Below, in pieces: positions 1-9,261 of a stretch of 64,000 nt of DNA (positions are counted from its first letter, which is position 1; each line of letters opens with the position of its first letter). This DNA comes from Amphibalanus amphitrite (lineage: Eukaryota > Arthropoda > Thecostraca > Balanomorpha > Balanidae). The notes under the pieces were generated by a model. It was not told the origin of the DNA. It did not search any database and saw only the letters and a list, made by a program, of their open reading frames with translations. The stretch covers positions 868,001-932,000 of the forward strand of contig NW_024881618.1 in assembly GCF_019059575.1 (NCBI RefSeq), written 5' to 3'. The position numbers and the translations under genes were made by a program.

Positions 1-180
1 CGGTTATCTACACTTTCGAGTGATGGGAAACAGGGACGGGTTATTGTCTGGGATGAACGATTGAATATGCAATTATGATTGATCGGGTGGCATTCGGGCC
101 TAAGTTCACTTTAAACGTGCAAGTAGGATTATTGGAAGCATCAGTGGTAGGGGAGTTTAACGTTGGTGATTTAGAGGTGC
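1..180. other. Unassigned flank, no gene seen
   Basis: This short stretch precedes the first TTAA element. No coding pattern, RNA gene or repeat end is recognisable. A 117-residue frame that begins at 75 runs on into the transposon end, so it is not credible as a gene. Confidence 0.5.
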
Positions 181-1076
181 TTAACCCTCGCCCGTATTGG
201 TGTTTTTCCAGCCGCGAACGTATAAGGGGGGGGGGGTCCGTTGGACCCCCCCCCCTTGCCGTTTCGCCCCTGATCGAGCTAGAGCTTCGCGGAAAAAACG
301 AGCGTGCTGCCCGTGACGAGAGGAAGCCGATGATGCCTAATTTTAAGGTCCTAGGTCATTGGTTGACCTTGCAGGTCAGGTCAATGACCCAAAAGTCGGG
401 AAAATCGGGACCTGTTAGAACGTCGTAAAGTGTGGCTGCTATGGGGTTTTTCGGGGCGCTGATCACGAATATCATGTTAGTTTTGATCACAGATGATGTC
501 TTTATGCATTTAGTCCAGGTCGGGTCAGGTCAGGTCAGGTCAACCAGTAGGGGTCCTGCCGGGTATTCCTAGTAGGTGTCAACCGCCTCTGACAGCTTCG
601 TAACATGTTACGAAGGTACCAAAACTACTTCGTAAACGTTCATATGGTTGCTAAATTCGAATTCAGCTCCAAAAACTGGCCTAGAAACATGTAAAACTCG
701 AAAAAGTGAACCGAGGTCACCAAAGGTCAATGACCTGACCTGACCTTCAGGTGACCTTGACACCCACCCTAATGCATAGGGGCAACATCATATCACATGT
801 TTCAACGCTTGAAACCACGAAAAGACTGCAAACGCGCGGCTAATGCGAGCCGACATACGCCGAATCGCGATTCCGGCCAAACATGGTCTCGAAAAGCAGG
901 TCACAGGTCAAAGGTCATTGGGGTCAGGGTCATGAAATTTTCAGGGTAGGTGTAAAATTGATTAACGCGAGGGTACTGAAAGTTTCGTCGCGATCGGCCG
1001 CTTTTAACGCGAGTTATTCGCGAAAAACCATGGGGGGGGTCCGTTCGACCCCCCCCCCTATACGGGCGAGGGTTAA
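181..1076. mobile_element. piggyBac-like non-autonomous element with TTAA ends (copy 1)
   Basis: The segment begins TTAACCCTCGCCCGTA and ends with its inverse TACGGGCGAGGGTTAA, giving a 16-bp terminal inverted repeat bounded by TTAA. piggyBac elements duplicate TTAA and have termini starting CCC, so that superfamily is the best fit. About 45 bp inside the left end and 20 bp inside the right end sit hairpins made of a G-run, a short loop and a C-run (226-255 and 1032-1058). The interior is rich in GGTCA/TGACC words, including four GGTCA units in tandem at about 516-541. There is no transposase, so movement would need one supplied in trans. Related copies lie at 11120, 13290 and 18011. The superfamily assignment is inference from ends and target site only. 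Confidence 0.75.
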
Positions 1077-1130
1077 TTTTAGCGATTGGTTTGTTCCGGA
1101 ACGGTAGGTTAAAACGGCTGGGTTATAGAG

Positions 1131-1301
1131 GAAAACGCCATGAGGGCGCGGGGAACGCCATGAGGGCGCGGGGAACGCCATGAGGGCGCGGGAAACGCCA
1201 TGAGGGCGCGGAAAACGCCATGAGGGCGCGGGAAACGCCATGAGGGCGCGGGAACGCCATGAGGGCGCGGGAAACGCCATGAGGGCGCGGGAAACACCAT
1301 G
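1131..1301 (+). repeat. 20-bp minisatellite, eight copies
   Basis: The unit is close to GAAACGCCATGAGGGCGCGG and repeats eight times with a period of 20 bp (one unit 19 bp), followed by a partial ninth unit that ends CACCATG. Units differ only by a few G/A changes at the junction. Both strands give artificial open frames because few stops occur in the unit. They are not genes. Confidence 0.9.
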
Positions 1302-2388
1302 TAGGTTTTACTTTAGGTTCTCTATGAAAGTTGATAATCGACGGCTCAACAATGGTGATCGCGGGCGACGCGCGCAGCATGTTTTGCTCTTGCATGGTCG
1401 TTCTTGTTCGATGCCTCGGGCGGTTTCTATGGCGTAAGACGGGCAAAATAAATAGCCGTGTCGCGGTCACGGCTAGAGATCAAGGGAGGGGAGAGTTGGA
1501 CTCTACAAAGCAGGGAAAATCCGGCCTGGCATTAGATTCTCCCTTGATGTTAGGTTTTAGGCCTCCGCTGTCGTTTTTACTAGCTTAAATCGGAGACGGG
1601 ATAGATTAGACAAGTCAGGTCGTGCCTGCGATCGTCAAACTTATGTCGCCACTGAACGAGACGCTGGTGAAATTGTAAGGATAGGTTAAGATCAGTGCTG
1701 GTATTTAGGAATTATTTGGGAAAGGGGAGATTATGACCATTATGTTTTTTTATTTTGGGAACAGGCTGTTTATGTGTCCTATCTTGGCGGCAGGGGGATC
1801 CGCAGCCTAATACACCAGCTACGTTTTACATTGGCAGGGAAATGACATCTAATAAGCTTGCATTAACTTGTCACTGTGCACCACTGGGGAAGAGTTAGGT
1901 AAAGAGGGAGGGAGCGGACTGATAGTCTGGCGTTTTGCATGTGTGTGAGATGTGTGTTTGAGTGCATGATTATGCTAAGTTAGGTTATGTTTTTAGGTTA
2001 GGTAGGTTAGGTTAGTCTAAGAGCTGTGTTCCGGCCTGAGTGAGTCGAAGTGTGAATGTGGTATATCCAGTGGGAGGTACCCCTCCGTGCAGTGGCCGGG
2101 ATGTGTGATGTGAAGTGTCGTTTCTTCTGTTTTAAGTAAACGTATTTTAAGAGGGGTCCCAACCGGGTTGAGAGAGCCTCAGGCAACCAACCTGAGTAAA
2201 TTATCCTCTTTGAATGTCCATAACCCAATGACCCATCACCGAACAGTGTAGCAGCCTATATGCCCCAGTGACTGACCAGCCTCGCAAATCTCAAACAAAT
2301 AAAATATCTTGCAGCCACGCCCCGCTACAGGAGCAGCGTCCTCGGGGGCGATCTGGGATCTAGCGGAGGAGGAGCCCGCTTCAGCAAG
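1302..2388. other. Non-coding stretch with a TTAGGT cluster
   Basis: No gene is recognisable. A cluster of TTAGGT/TAGGTTAG words lies at about 1975-2018. It resembles the TTAGG-type words scattered through arthropod genomes but is too short and irregular to be a telomere. Confidence 0.5.
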
Positions 2389-2456
2389 GCGCTTTCAGCA
2401 TAAGTGCTTTCGGCATAAGTGCTTTCGGCATAAGTGCTTTCGACATAAGTGCTTCA
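2389..2456 (+). repeat. 15-bp tandem repeat
   Basis: The unit CATAAGTGCTTTCGG recurs every 15 bp (TAAGTG at 2401, 2416, 2431, 2446), with small changes in the first and last units. No function is apparent. Confidence 0.85.
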
Positions 2457-2559
2457 GTTGAAATCATTTAGTATGCTTGCGATTATGTTCAGTCCTCGGA
2501 ATGGACTTTGTGTTGTGTGTTATGTGTCCTCGAGATGGCTCAGTCATATTCAGGTTGAA

Positions 2560-2805
2560 CACCGAGAGGGTTCAAGGCGTTGTTGCCGCCGTCGTGTACC
2601 TCGACGTCGTCGCCGTCGCGTACCTATACGCAGTTTTGTGACGCGCCAGCCCTGCCTGTGCGCCTGTATGCGCCTCTGCCCGCTCGTGCCCCGCGGCGGA
2701 TTGGGTCATGGCCGGCGCTCCGGCCGAGCGGGGCGTGCTGGCGCCGCGGCACTGTTGTCGCTGGAGCCAGGCCGCGAAGAGCTCCGGCGGTTGCCGTGTA
2801 GGTAC
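2560..2805. other. CpG-rich island-like segment
   Basis: Compared with its AT-rich surroundings this 250-bp stretch is very GC- and CpG-rich, with GCCGCCGTCG, CGTCGTCGCCGTCGCG and GGCCGGCGCTCCGGCCGAG. Overlapping open frames (for example 2449-2817) give arginine-rich protein with no recognisable domain. It could be the CpG island of a host promoter or exon, or the interior of an unrecognised element. No splice pattern or initiator could be confirmed. Confidence 0.35.
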
Positions 2806-4359
2806 CCAGGTGCCTAGGAGGAAACTATCCGGTATGTTACCTTTTTGCTGATATTGTATTCGTTTGGATAAAATGTTCTTGTTTCTAATGTTTTATGGTT
2901 GTGAACGTTTTCATTATCCTTTTTTTGTCGTATTTTGTTAAGTTTACTTGTGTGTGACCAGTTTGTGTTGATTTTCAGAAACCGTTTCGTTTCGTCTCGT
3001 TTCATTTAGTTTTGTTTAGAATATACGTTTAAACGAGAGGACAAGACGCGTGTCGGAAGAACACGATCTAGGGCGGCAACAGACGATGTTGGTTTATCTT
3101 CACGATAGATAGCCGAACAATCTCTGGTGACTGAAACTCTCAGCCTGTGAATCGTCAGTTAGCACTTTGACTGGTCGTGCGGTCCTGATGTCATCGGCGT
3201 TAGTACAACAGCCGCGCACTCTGCAGTGCAGTAACCGTTGTACGCGTCAGACAACAAAGGTACACCGTACAGGTCACTGTGTACCAATAACCGATCGGCA
3301 GCAGCTTGCACAATGTTCATTGACCTCATATGGAGGTGAGCATACACAATGCCGCACTCTAACTTTTATTCTTATGATCAGTATCCATGTTTTAGTATAA
3401 ATCCTTTTTGTTCAGTGGCACTCAGCTACCATACTTGGCGGTATATGTCAATATATGACAACAAATGACATACCTGGCAGTGAAAATGCTTGCCAGGTGT
3501 CTGGAAGCAGTGCATGGTTGCCTACTTCTTGGACACGTAAATCAAAGGAACCAGTCCTCCGGTTTTGAGTCTGTCTTCATGGCGAGCCCGTTTAGCCAGC
3601 TTCCTCTGACGATGACGATTTAGTTTTCCACTTCACATTCAATCTCTTACTACTGGGATGAACGGAGGGTATTTGCATCGCGAACAAATTGTGAATCGTT
3701 CTCCAGTATAAATGAAAAAAGCTGACTGGCTGCTAATGCAAGCCTTCGGCCATGCCCAGCTAACACATGGACCCACAAGACATAGCCCGTCGTAATAACA
3801 GCACAACGAACCAAAATTCTACTTCAACAAAACACACCAAAACTCGCAGCCCTCGCCGCGAGGAAAATCGAAAGTTGACTCAAAATCAACTTTTGGAATG
3901 CGATGCAAGGTGGCTCGCATGCTAAAAACAAGCAGACTCGCTGGTTGCATGGTGGTGTGGGTCACTAACATAAAGTGTATTATTCAATTTGGAAGAAACC
4001 CGAAAACCCGAAAACTCGCAACCCGCATGCGAGGTCCAGGCCTTAAGATTAAGCAATGTTCATTTTTCTCAGTTTCAGTGTTTGTTTGCTCTTGCTGACT
4101 AAAGCAAGTGGTAAGTCAAAATCTGTGTTTGGTGCCAAACCACTTTTGGACAAAAAAAAACTAGTTACACACTCTTGCAAGTTTGGGACAAATTAGTAAA
4201 CCATTAGAAAACGGATTCACATAACTTACCTTCAGCGATGAAAGCAGACAAATCTGGCCATTGCAGGGCCTGAAAAAGACAAAGATTTAATTAGCCTTGG
4301 GTGAATGGTCCAACTATAGTTTGTGATTAAAGGTAGTGTGCCAGCTTTCCTGGACCGTA
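2806..4359. other. Non-coding stretch, nothing recognised
   Basis: AT-leaning DNA with only short random open frames (60-80 residues). Two small related patches at about 3845 and 4013 share AACTCGCA followed by a CGCGAGG or GCGAGG motif. A 7-bp hairpin lies near 3873-3893. No gene, RNA or complete mobile element is supported. Confidence 0.5.
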
Positions 4360-4618
4360 GGGGAAGTTGGGGGAACGCCGAAGACTTTTTTTCTGACGCC
4401 CGTAGCACGCAAGGTAGACAACATACGCTATTCTTGTTGGCGTCATTCGAGAGGCCAGTCTTTTGCCTTTCAAACATACCAGGCGCATTTGATGAATTCG
4501 CATACCGTTAAGCGCACAAACTAAAAATATCAAAAAAGTGACTTTTTCGGCGTTGCCCCGGACTGCGGGGAAAGCCGAAAATGGGAGAAATGATCTACGG
4601 GGAATGCCGACATTAACC

Positions 4619-4660
4619 GTGTTTACATAGGGTTCCCTTAATCTTCCCCTATTTGTCTCT
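4619..4660 (+). repeat. Inverted arm, left partner of 9262-9303
   Basis: This 42-bp segment (GTGTTTACATAGGGTTCCCT onward) is the near-perfect reverse complement of 9262-9303. It could be the end of an element nested inside the larger foldback. No clean target duplication is seen next to it. Confidence 0.7.
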
Positions 4661-4977
4661 TAAATGTCCCTTATAAAGGAATCCTCTGTCTCCTTTACCT
4701 CGCTTCACTACAAATATGGCGCAACTAAGTCATTCTAGAAGCAGTTTGCAATTGTTACTTACCTTTAGGGCTCTCCCAAATAGCTTCCAGACTAGACTCT
4801 GAGGTAAAAGTGATAGCACATGAAAGCTCAAAGCAAGAAAAATCAGAAAACTATCTGGCATTTAACATACTTTAAACGGCTGAGCTATTATTCAAGTAGG
4901 TATAATCACATCCACGGCAATATCAGAACACTGCACCTGTCGAATTTCCGCCTTGACTTTCTGCCGTTTATGCGTTA

Positions 4978-5215
4978 AAGGAAATAGTTCACTTTTTAAC
5001 ATGGGTTTTGAACTGGAATAGCAGTTCCGTAGCCTGGGCTGAGACGAGCATAAATCAGGAGCTTTTACAGCCCAACGATCACCCTAGGCAAAGATATTCT
5101 ATTTCTCGTCCCGAAAAAGGTGTCTTGCGTTGAGGATGTGTGCCTTGCATATATTCGCATCCAGTATGAAAAGAGCATGGGTACCGAAAATTCTTCAGAA
5201 ACTAGAGAAATTATC
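4978..5215 (+). repeat. Inverted arm, left partner of 8668-8887
   Basis: The two outer 20-50 bp ends of this segment pair with the right-hand partner (AAATAGTTCACTTT at the outer end; CAGTATGAAAAGAGCATGGG and onward at the inner end), while the middle has diverged. The inner end runs up to the site where the PLE inserted. Confidence 0.65.
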
Positions 5216-5296
5216 TACGAGAACTCTAGAGAAATTCTCGTACTGATCAATAAGGACATTCAGCAGCAGCAGATCGCCCAAATGCCGGTGGCCGCG

Positions 5297-5308
5297 ATCA
5301 TTTCTCTA
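5297..5308 (+). repeat. Target-site duplication of the Penelope element (left)
   Basis: ATCATTTCTCTA occurs here and again at 8662-8673, exactly flanking the PLE. On the right this word is also part of the foldback arm, so it is host sequence rather than element sequence. PLEs make target duplications of variable length, and 12 bp fits. A few bases at each edge are ambiguous because the element end shares them. Confidence 0.75.
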
Positions 5309-5352
5309 TCACTGATGTTAGTTGTCGGACTTTCGTCCCCGTCTTGAGTTGA

Positions 5353-5402
5353 GATGTTAGTTTCACAACGTTTCGGCCAGTTACTTCTCCGGCCGTCGTC
5401 AG
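5353..5402 (-). ncRNA. Hammerhead-ribozyme-like core (inverted copy)
   Basis: On the minus strand this reads CTGACGA, a GGCC-GGCC stem, then GAAAC, as in the two direct copies. It has the same sequence and the same uncertainties as the direct copy at 5861. Confidence 0.4.
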
Positions 5403-5477
5403 GTGTTCTTTGGCCCTTAGAAGGACATGGATGTTGGTGGCGTTGCGCCGTACGCGTCATACCGTTCGAAAGCTCCT

Positions 5478-5549
5478 GTAGTCAGCGGGAATCGAACTCG
5501 GGTTTCCCCGGTGATAGTCCACGGTTCTAACCACTCCACTATCGAGACA
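5478..5549 (-). tRNA. tRNA-Asp-like segment (inverted copy, not a functional tRNA)
   Basis: This is the reverse-strand copy of the tRNA-like segment in the pseudo-LTR, carrying TCGATAGTGGAGTGG and GTTCGATTCCCG. See the direct copy at 5714 for structure. Confidence 0.5.
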
Positions 5550-5713
5550 GACAAAATCAGAAAAATCAAGGAAGCCGCACACATGGCGCTGGCTAGCAAC
5601 CCCATCAGCAAGCCAAGCGTTGACATCAGCCCAATATGGCTCCCACTACTAAGGAAATCACAAAAACATCTGGGGGATAAATGACACCAAGTTTCCAGCT
5701 CCATAACGATGTC

Positions 5714-5786
5714 TGCCTCGATAGTGGAGTGGTTAGAACCGTGGACTATCACCGGGGAAACCCGAGTTCGATTCCCGCTGACTACA
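5714..5786 (+). tRNA. tRNA-Asp-like segment in pseudo-LTR (not a functional tRNA)
   Basis: The sequence CCTCGATAGTGGAGTGGTTA followed by a GTTCGATTCCCG box closely resembles eukaryotic tRNA-Asp. The anticodon loop reads CTATCAC, giving AUC where tRNA-Asp normally has GUC. The T-stem has at least two mismatches and the 3' acceptor strand does not pair well, so it should not work as a tRNA. Its A-box and B-box-like words could still act as an RNA polymerase III promoter (inference). Confidence 0.55.
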
Positions 5787-5802
5787 GGAGCTTTCGAACG
5801 GT

Positions 5803-8355
5803 ATGACGCGTACGGCGCAACGCCACCAACATCCAGGTCCTTCTAAGGGCCAAAGAACACCTGACGACGGCCGGAGAAGTAACTGGCCGAAACGTTGTGA
5901 AACTAACATCTCAACTCAAGACGGGGACGCAAGTCCGACAACTAACATCAGTGATACTAACACCTCGTCTCAAGCATTCAGAAGAACTATATCTGATCGG
6001 TACGGACCCGAAACAGTGAACAACTGGCGAAAATGGGAGAAGCTGAACATCAAGCTAGCAAAAGAGAAGAACCATCTGACATTCATGTGCAGATGCCGGG
6101 ATAACGACATCATCCCTAATGGACTGAGACTAAAGACACCTGTGTACACCAAACAAGCGAGACGAATCGGAGAGAAAGCCAGCCGAGCTCTCATAAGAGA
6201 AAGGATCGCCTTCCATCGACACAGCAAAGCGAAACTCGAACAATCAATATCTGCCATCGAAGAAACCATCCGATCAAAAGTAACATGCTCCGACGACTTC
6301 AACCGCATCAAATCATCAGTCATCAGGTCACATACCATCGTGGACCATGCCACAAAGAAGCAGCATATGACAAAACTCGAAAAACTGAAGAAGATCGCAC
6401 CTACCAGGACTCCGTTACAGCCCATCAGAGCTGTAGTGAACCTCAGCAAGCGACAACTGTCGGCATCTGAAGAGACCATACTCAACAAGGGACTCAACTT
6501 CGCAACATCCACCAAGCGGATAAACAACATGGACATCGTGGCCCCAATCGAGGAAGCAACATCCCACATTAACAGAGAACATGCAGAAGAACTACGCTGG
6601 AAAGTCAGGCATGCATTGGAAAGGGCCAAACCGCCAAAGGCCAATACCACCAAAGAGGAACTGGCAGCAATCAACAACCTCAAACAAGACGGCAGCATCA
6701 TCATACTTCCAGCAGACAAAGGAAACACCACCGTTGTCATGGACAAGAAGGAATACGACCACAAGATGAACAGCATTGTGACAGATGGATCGTACACCAA
6801 ACTGAAGAAAGACCCAACCCCGGCCTGCGAACGCAAACTAACAAAGCTCCTTAAGAAGAACAAGGACAAGGAACAACTCACGGACGCCCAGTACAGAAAG
6901 CTGAGCCAACATCACAGCAAACTTCCACACATGTACGGGCTGCCAAAGGTACACAAGACCAATGTACCGCTAAGACCAATAGTAAGCTGCCGTGGCTCAG
7001 CCTGCCATCCTCTGAGCCAGTTCCTCGTCAAGATCATCAACCCACTGAGTGGCAAAACACCTACATATGTCAAGAACTCAGCCCACTTCGTCTCACTGGT
7101 TCAGGCCATGCGACCTTCGCCGAACATGCAAATGGTAAGCTTCGATGTGGTGAGTCTGTTCACCAATGTGCCCACTACCGAAGCTCTGAGCATAGTGAGG
7201 ACAAGACTGGAGAGCGACGATACACTGCCCGAAAGAACGACAATCCCGACTGATGACATCATGGAACTCCTGACATTCTGTGTCACCACCACCGCCTTCC
7301 AACTGGGCGATGACTACTACCAACAAACTGAAGGAATGGCCATGGGTTCACCCCTGTCACCGGTGATCGCCAACATCTACATGGAACACTTCGAGGAACT
7401 GGCCTTACAAACAGCACCACTGAAACCATCCCTGTGGCTGCGATATGTCGACGACACATTCGTCCTGTGGGACCATCGCGAGGACATAACACCGTTCCTA
7501 GACCACCTCAACAGCCTCCGACCCTCCATCCAATTCACAATGGAAACAGAAGTCGACAACAAACTACCATTCCTTGACGTCCAAGTGGAGAAATCTGAGG
7601 AAGCATTCAGAACATCGGTCTACCGCAAACCAACAGCGACCGACCGCTACCTCAACTTCAAGTCACACCACCCAGACACAGTCAAGAAAGGTATCGTAAG
7701 ATGCCTGCAGACCCGAGCCACCAACATCTGTGGAGACGAAGCAGCCAGAAAGATGGAAATGTCACGCCTTACCAGCACCTTCAGGAGAAACGGATACCCA
7801 ACGAGCTTCATGAAACACAAACCCAAGGAAGCATCCCAACAACAACCAAGGGATAAGCCAATCGCGACAGTATCCCTCCCATACAACAGAGGACTGTCAG
7901 AGAAGCTAAGGCGAATCTGCGGAGCATACAACATCAGGACGGTGTTCAGAAGTACCACCACCCTCCGCAGGTCACTCACAAAGGTCAGACCGCCAACCAC
8001 CAAGGAGCAAACAAAGAACTGCATATACGACATCCCGTGCAGCTGCGGCAGGTCATACAAGGGCGAGACTGGCCGCCCACTGGCGGTCAGGCTCGAAGAA
8101 CACAGGAAGGCCACCATCCGAGGCGAAACACTGAAATCCGGTGTGGCGGAGCATGCATGGTCTGAAGGAGATCACAGACCTGCTTGGGATGATACCACCA
8201 TCATCGACAAGGAGCCACACTGGAAAATCAGAAAAATCAAGGAAGCCGCACACATGGCGCTGGCTAGCAACCCCATCAGCAAGCCAAGCGTTGACATCAG
8301 CCCAATATGGCTCCCACTACTAAGGAAATCACAAAAACATCTGGGGGATAAATGA
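5803..8355 (+). CDS. Penelope-like reverse transcriptase with C-terminal GIY-YIG endonuclease
   Basis: This intact 850-residue ORF should reverse-transcribe element RNA at a nicked target in the nucleus. The N-terminal part has the PLE-type segment CRCRDNDIIPNGLRLK (about 95-110). RT motifs follow: LPADKGNTTVV (about 302), LPKVHKTNVPLRPIVS (about 380-395), motif A FDVVSLFTNVP (about 447), motif B EGMAMGSPLSPVIAN (about 510), catalytic YVDD (548-551), LPFLDV (about 588) and YRKPTATDRYLNF. The C-terminal nuclease has YDIPCSCGRSYKGETGR (about 742-758) and RLEEHR, the PLE version of GIY-YIG. Length and order match canonical endonuclease-bearing PLEs such as the Penelope/Poseidon group. The start is the first ATG after the tRNA-like segment. 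The first 64 codons lie in the upstream pseudo-LTR and the last 43 in the downstream one. No frameshift or lost catalytic residue is seen. Confidence 0.95.
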   Translation: MTRTAQRHQHPGPSKGQRTPDDGRRSNWPKRCETNISTQDGDASPTTNISDTNTSSQAFRRTISDRYGPETVNNWRKWEKLNIKLAKEKNHLTFMCRCRDNDIIPNGLRLKTPVYTKQARRIGEKASRALIRERIAFHRHSKAKLEQSISAIEETIRSKVTCSDDFNRIKSSVIRSHTIVDHATKKQHMTKLEKLKKIAPTRTPLQPIRAVVNLSKRQLSASEETILNKGLNFATSTKRINNMDIVAPIEEATSHINREHAEELRWKVRHALERAKPPKANTTKEELAAINNLKQDGSIIILPADKGNTTVVMDKKEYDHKMNSIVTDGSYTKLKKDPTPACERKLTKLLKKNKDKEQLTDAQYRKLSQHHSKLPHMYGLPKVHKTNVPLRPIVSCRGSACHPLSQFLVKIINPLSGKTPTYVKNSAHFVSLVQAMRPSPNMQMVSFDVVSLFTNVPTTEALSIVRTRLESDDTLPERTTIPTDDIMELLTFCVTTTAFQLGDDYYQQTEGMAMGSPLSPVIANIYMEHFEELALQTAPLKPSLWLRYVDDTFVLWDHREDITPFLDHLNSLRPSIQFTMETEVDNKLPFLDVQVEKSEEAFRTSVYRKPTATDRYLNFKSHHPDTVKKGIVRCLQTRATNICGDEAARKMEMSRLTSTFRRNGYPTSFMKHKPKEASQQQPRDKPIATVSLPYNRGLSEKLRRICGAYNIRTVFRSTTTLRRSLTKVRPPTTKEQTKNCIYDIPCSCGRSYKGETGRPLAVRLEEHRKATIRGETLKSGVAEHAWSEGDHRPAWDDTTIIDKEPHWKIRKIKEAAHMALASNPISKPSVDISPIWLPLLRKSQKHLGDK
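5861..5910 (+). ncRNA. Hammerhead-ribozyme-like core in upstream pseudo-LTR
   Basis: CTGACGA fits the hammerhead core CUGANGA, and a GGCC-GGCC stem leads to GAAAC. A weak third stem (GTT pairing AAC) would put an AUC cleavage triplet at about 5908-5910. Hammerhead motifs are known in PLE terminal repeats. Against a fully active ribozyme: there is one extra C between the core and stem II, and no convincing stem I partner was found for the bases before CTGACGA. It may be degenerate, act only as a dimer, or be a conserved hairpin of other function. Confidence 0.42.
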
Positions 8356-8384
8356 CACCAAGTTTCCAGCTCCATAACGATGTC

Positions 8385-8457
8385 TGCCTCGATAGTGGAG
8401 TGGTTAGAACCGTGGACTATCACCGGGGAAACCCGAGTTCGATTCCCGCTGACTACA
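8385..8457 (+). tRNA. tRNA-Asp-like segment (downstream pseudo-LTR copy)
   Basis: Same sequence as the segment at 5714-5786, including the AUC anticodon-like triplet and the GTTCGATTCCCG box, so the same reasoning applies. Confidence 0.55.
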
Positions 8458-8531
8458 GGAGCTTTCGAACGGTATGACGCGTACGGCGCAACGCCACCAA
8501 CATCCAGGTCCTTCTAAGGGCCAAAGAACAC

Positions 8532-8581
8532 CTGACGACGGCCGGAGAAGTAACTGGCCGAAACGTTGTGAAACTAACATC
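8532..8581 (+). ncRNA. Hammerhead-ribozyme-like core (downstream pseudo-LTR copy)
   Basis: Identical to the core at 5861-5910. Paired copies in both repeats would allow an RNA of one repeat-to-repeat unit to be excised if the motif is active. Confidence 0.42.
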
Positions 8582-8661
8582 TCAACTCAAGACGGGGACG
8601 AAAGTCCGACAACTAACATCAGTGATACTAACACCTCGTCTCAAGCATTCAGAAGAACTAT

Positions 8662-8673
8662 ATCATTTCTCTA
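8662..8673 (+). repeat. Target-site duplication of the Penelope element (right)
   Basis: ATCATTTCTCTA, identical to 5297-5308. The following bases continue the right arm of the host foldback without a break. Confidence 0.75.
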
Positions 8674-8887
8674 GTTTCTAAAGAATTTTCGGGACCCATG
8701 CTCTTTTCATACTGGATCGCCTGTGCCTTACAGAAGCTGAAAAGTTCTTCTTATTATCAAAATATAGAAAATAATCTTTTGTTATAAATAGGTTTTATTT
8801 TCTTTGCTGATCATTTTGAACATAAAAAATCATAAATCCATTGCAAAAAAAAAATAATTTCGTGAAAGTGAACTATTTCCTTTAATG
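8668..8887 (-). repeat. Inverted arm, right partner of 4978-5215
   Basis: Reverse complement of the left arm, with about 50 bp well conserved at the inner end (TTTCTCTAGTTTCTAAAGAA) and about 20 bp at the outer end (AAAGTGAACTATTTCCTTTA). The centre is diverged and AT-rich. Confidence 0.65.
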
Positions 8888-9261
8888 CCACTTAAAAATC
8901 CTCAGTCGGCGCACGTGCGCTTGTCGAGTCGGGGACCACCATTCGGACGATTCGGAAATGCCGGCCAATCAGCACGCCGCTTTTGTGATGTGATAGTTTG
9001 AGAACCACTGGATATGGTAGCGTAGCAGCTTTTGGAAAGGCGCTACGCTACCAAATCCTCCCCTATTTGTCGCTTAAAGAGGGAATTGAAGGGCAGGATA
9101 AAATTACTTCAAAATATGAATTGTTGAATTTCGAGTATTAAATAAGCCCAATTTATATTGTTTACAGCATAAACGATGCTTAGTATGCTTCTAACAACAA
9201 TAGCGTCCATAGCAACGTTACACGCGAGCGCTATGATGCCTAAAATTCGATCTGAAAATAG

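Larger units (their letters stand above)
5307..5552 (-). repeat. Inverted partial pseudo-LTR of the PLE
   Basis: This segment is the reverse complement of the distal part of the pseudo-LTR, from the tRNA-like segment through the hammerhead-like core and beyond. It abuts the upstream direct pseudo-LTR head to head. At the diagnostic base it carries the same variant as the downstream copy (GACGAAAG read on the minus strand). Such inverted 5' extensions are a recognised PLE insertion product. Confidence 0.88.
5553..5993 (+). repeat. Upstream pseudo-LTR of the PLE
   Basis: This 441-bp direct repeat is nearly identical to 8224-8664 (offset 2671 bp). It contains, in order, a copy of the last 43 codons of the polyprotein with its stop (to 5684), a tRNA-Asp-like segment, the start codon of the real ORF (5803) and a hammerhead-like core (5861-5910). 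The ORF therefore starts inside the terminal repeat, and transcription from this repeat could drive it. Confidence 0.93.
5309..8661 (+). mobile_element. Full-length Penelope-like element (PLE)
   Basis: Order of parts: an inverted partial terminal repeat (5307-5552), an upstream direct pseudo-LTR (5553-5993), one long ORF (5803-8355) and a downstream pseudo-LTR (8224-8664). This partly inverted, partly direct arrangement is typical of PLEs and differs from true LTR elements and LINEs. The two 441-bp direct repeats appear to differ at one base (GACGCAAG against GACGAAAG), the ORF is uninterrupted, and a 12-bp target duplication is intact. Together these suggest a recent and possibly still active insertion. 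Edge positions are uncertain by a few bases because of overlap with the duplication. Confidence 0.9.
8224..8664 (+). repeat. Downstream pseudo-LTR of the PLE
   Basis: A 441-bp direct repeat of 5553-5993. It encodes the last 43 residues of the polyprotein (stop at 8353-8355) and carries the tRNA-like segment, a second copy of the start region (8474) and the hammerhead-like core. The element ends here against the 12-bp target duplication. Confidence 0.93.

Noticed and set aside
1975..2018. Telomeric TTAGG tract
   Set aside because: Only a handful of irregular TTAGGT words are present and they are interstitial. Useful only as a weak hint of arthropod origin.
5714..5786. Functional tRNA-Asp gene
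   Set aside because: Mismatches in the T-stem, poor acceptor pairing, altered anticodon and three copies bound to PLE repeats argue against a working gene.
5970..6881. 303-residue minus-strand frame inside the PLE
   Set aside because: It is the antisense shadow of the real ORF, leucine/serine-rich, with no recognisable domain.
9017..9052. Short hairpin GGTAGCGTAGC / GCTACGCTACC
   Set aside because: It is an 11-bp stem in AT-rich DNA inside the foldback arm, with no further support for a terminator, miRNA or element end.
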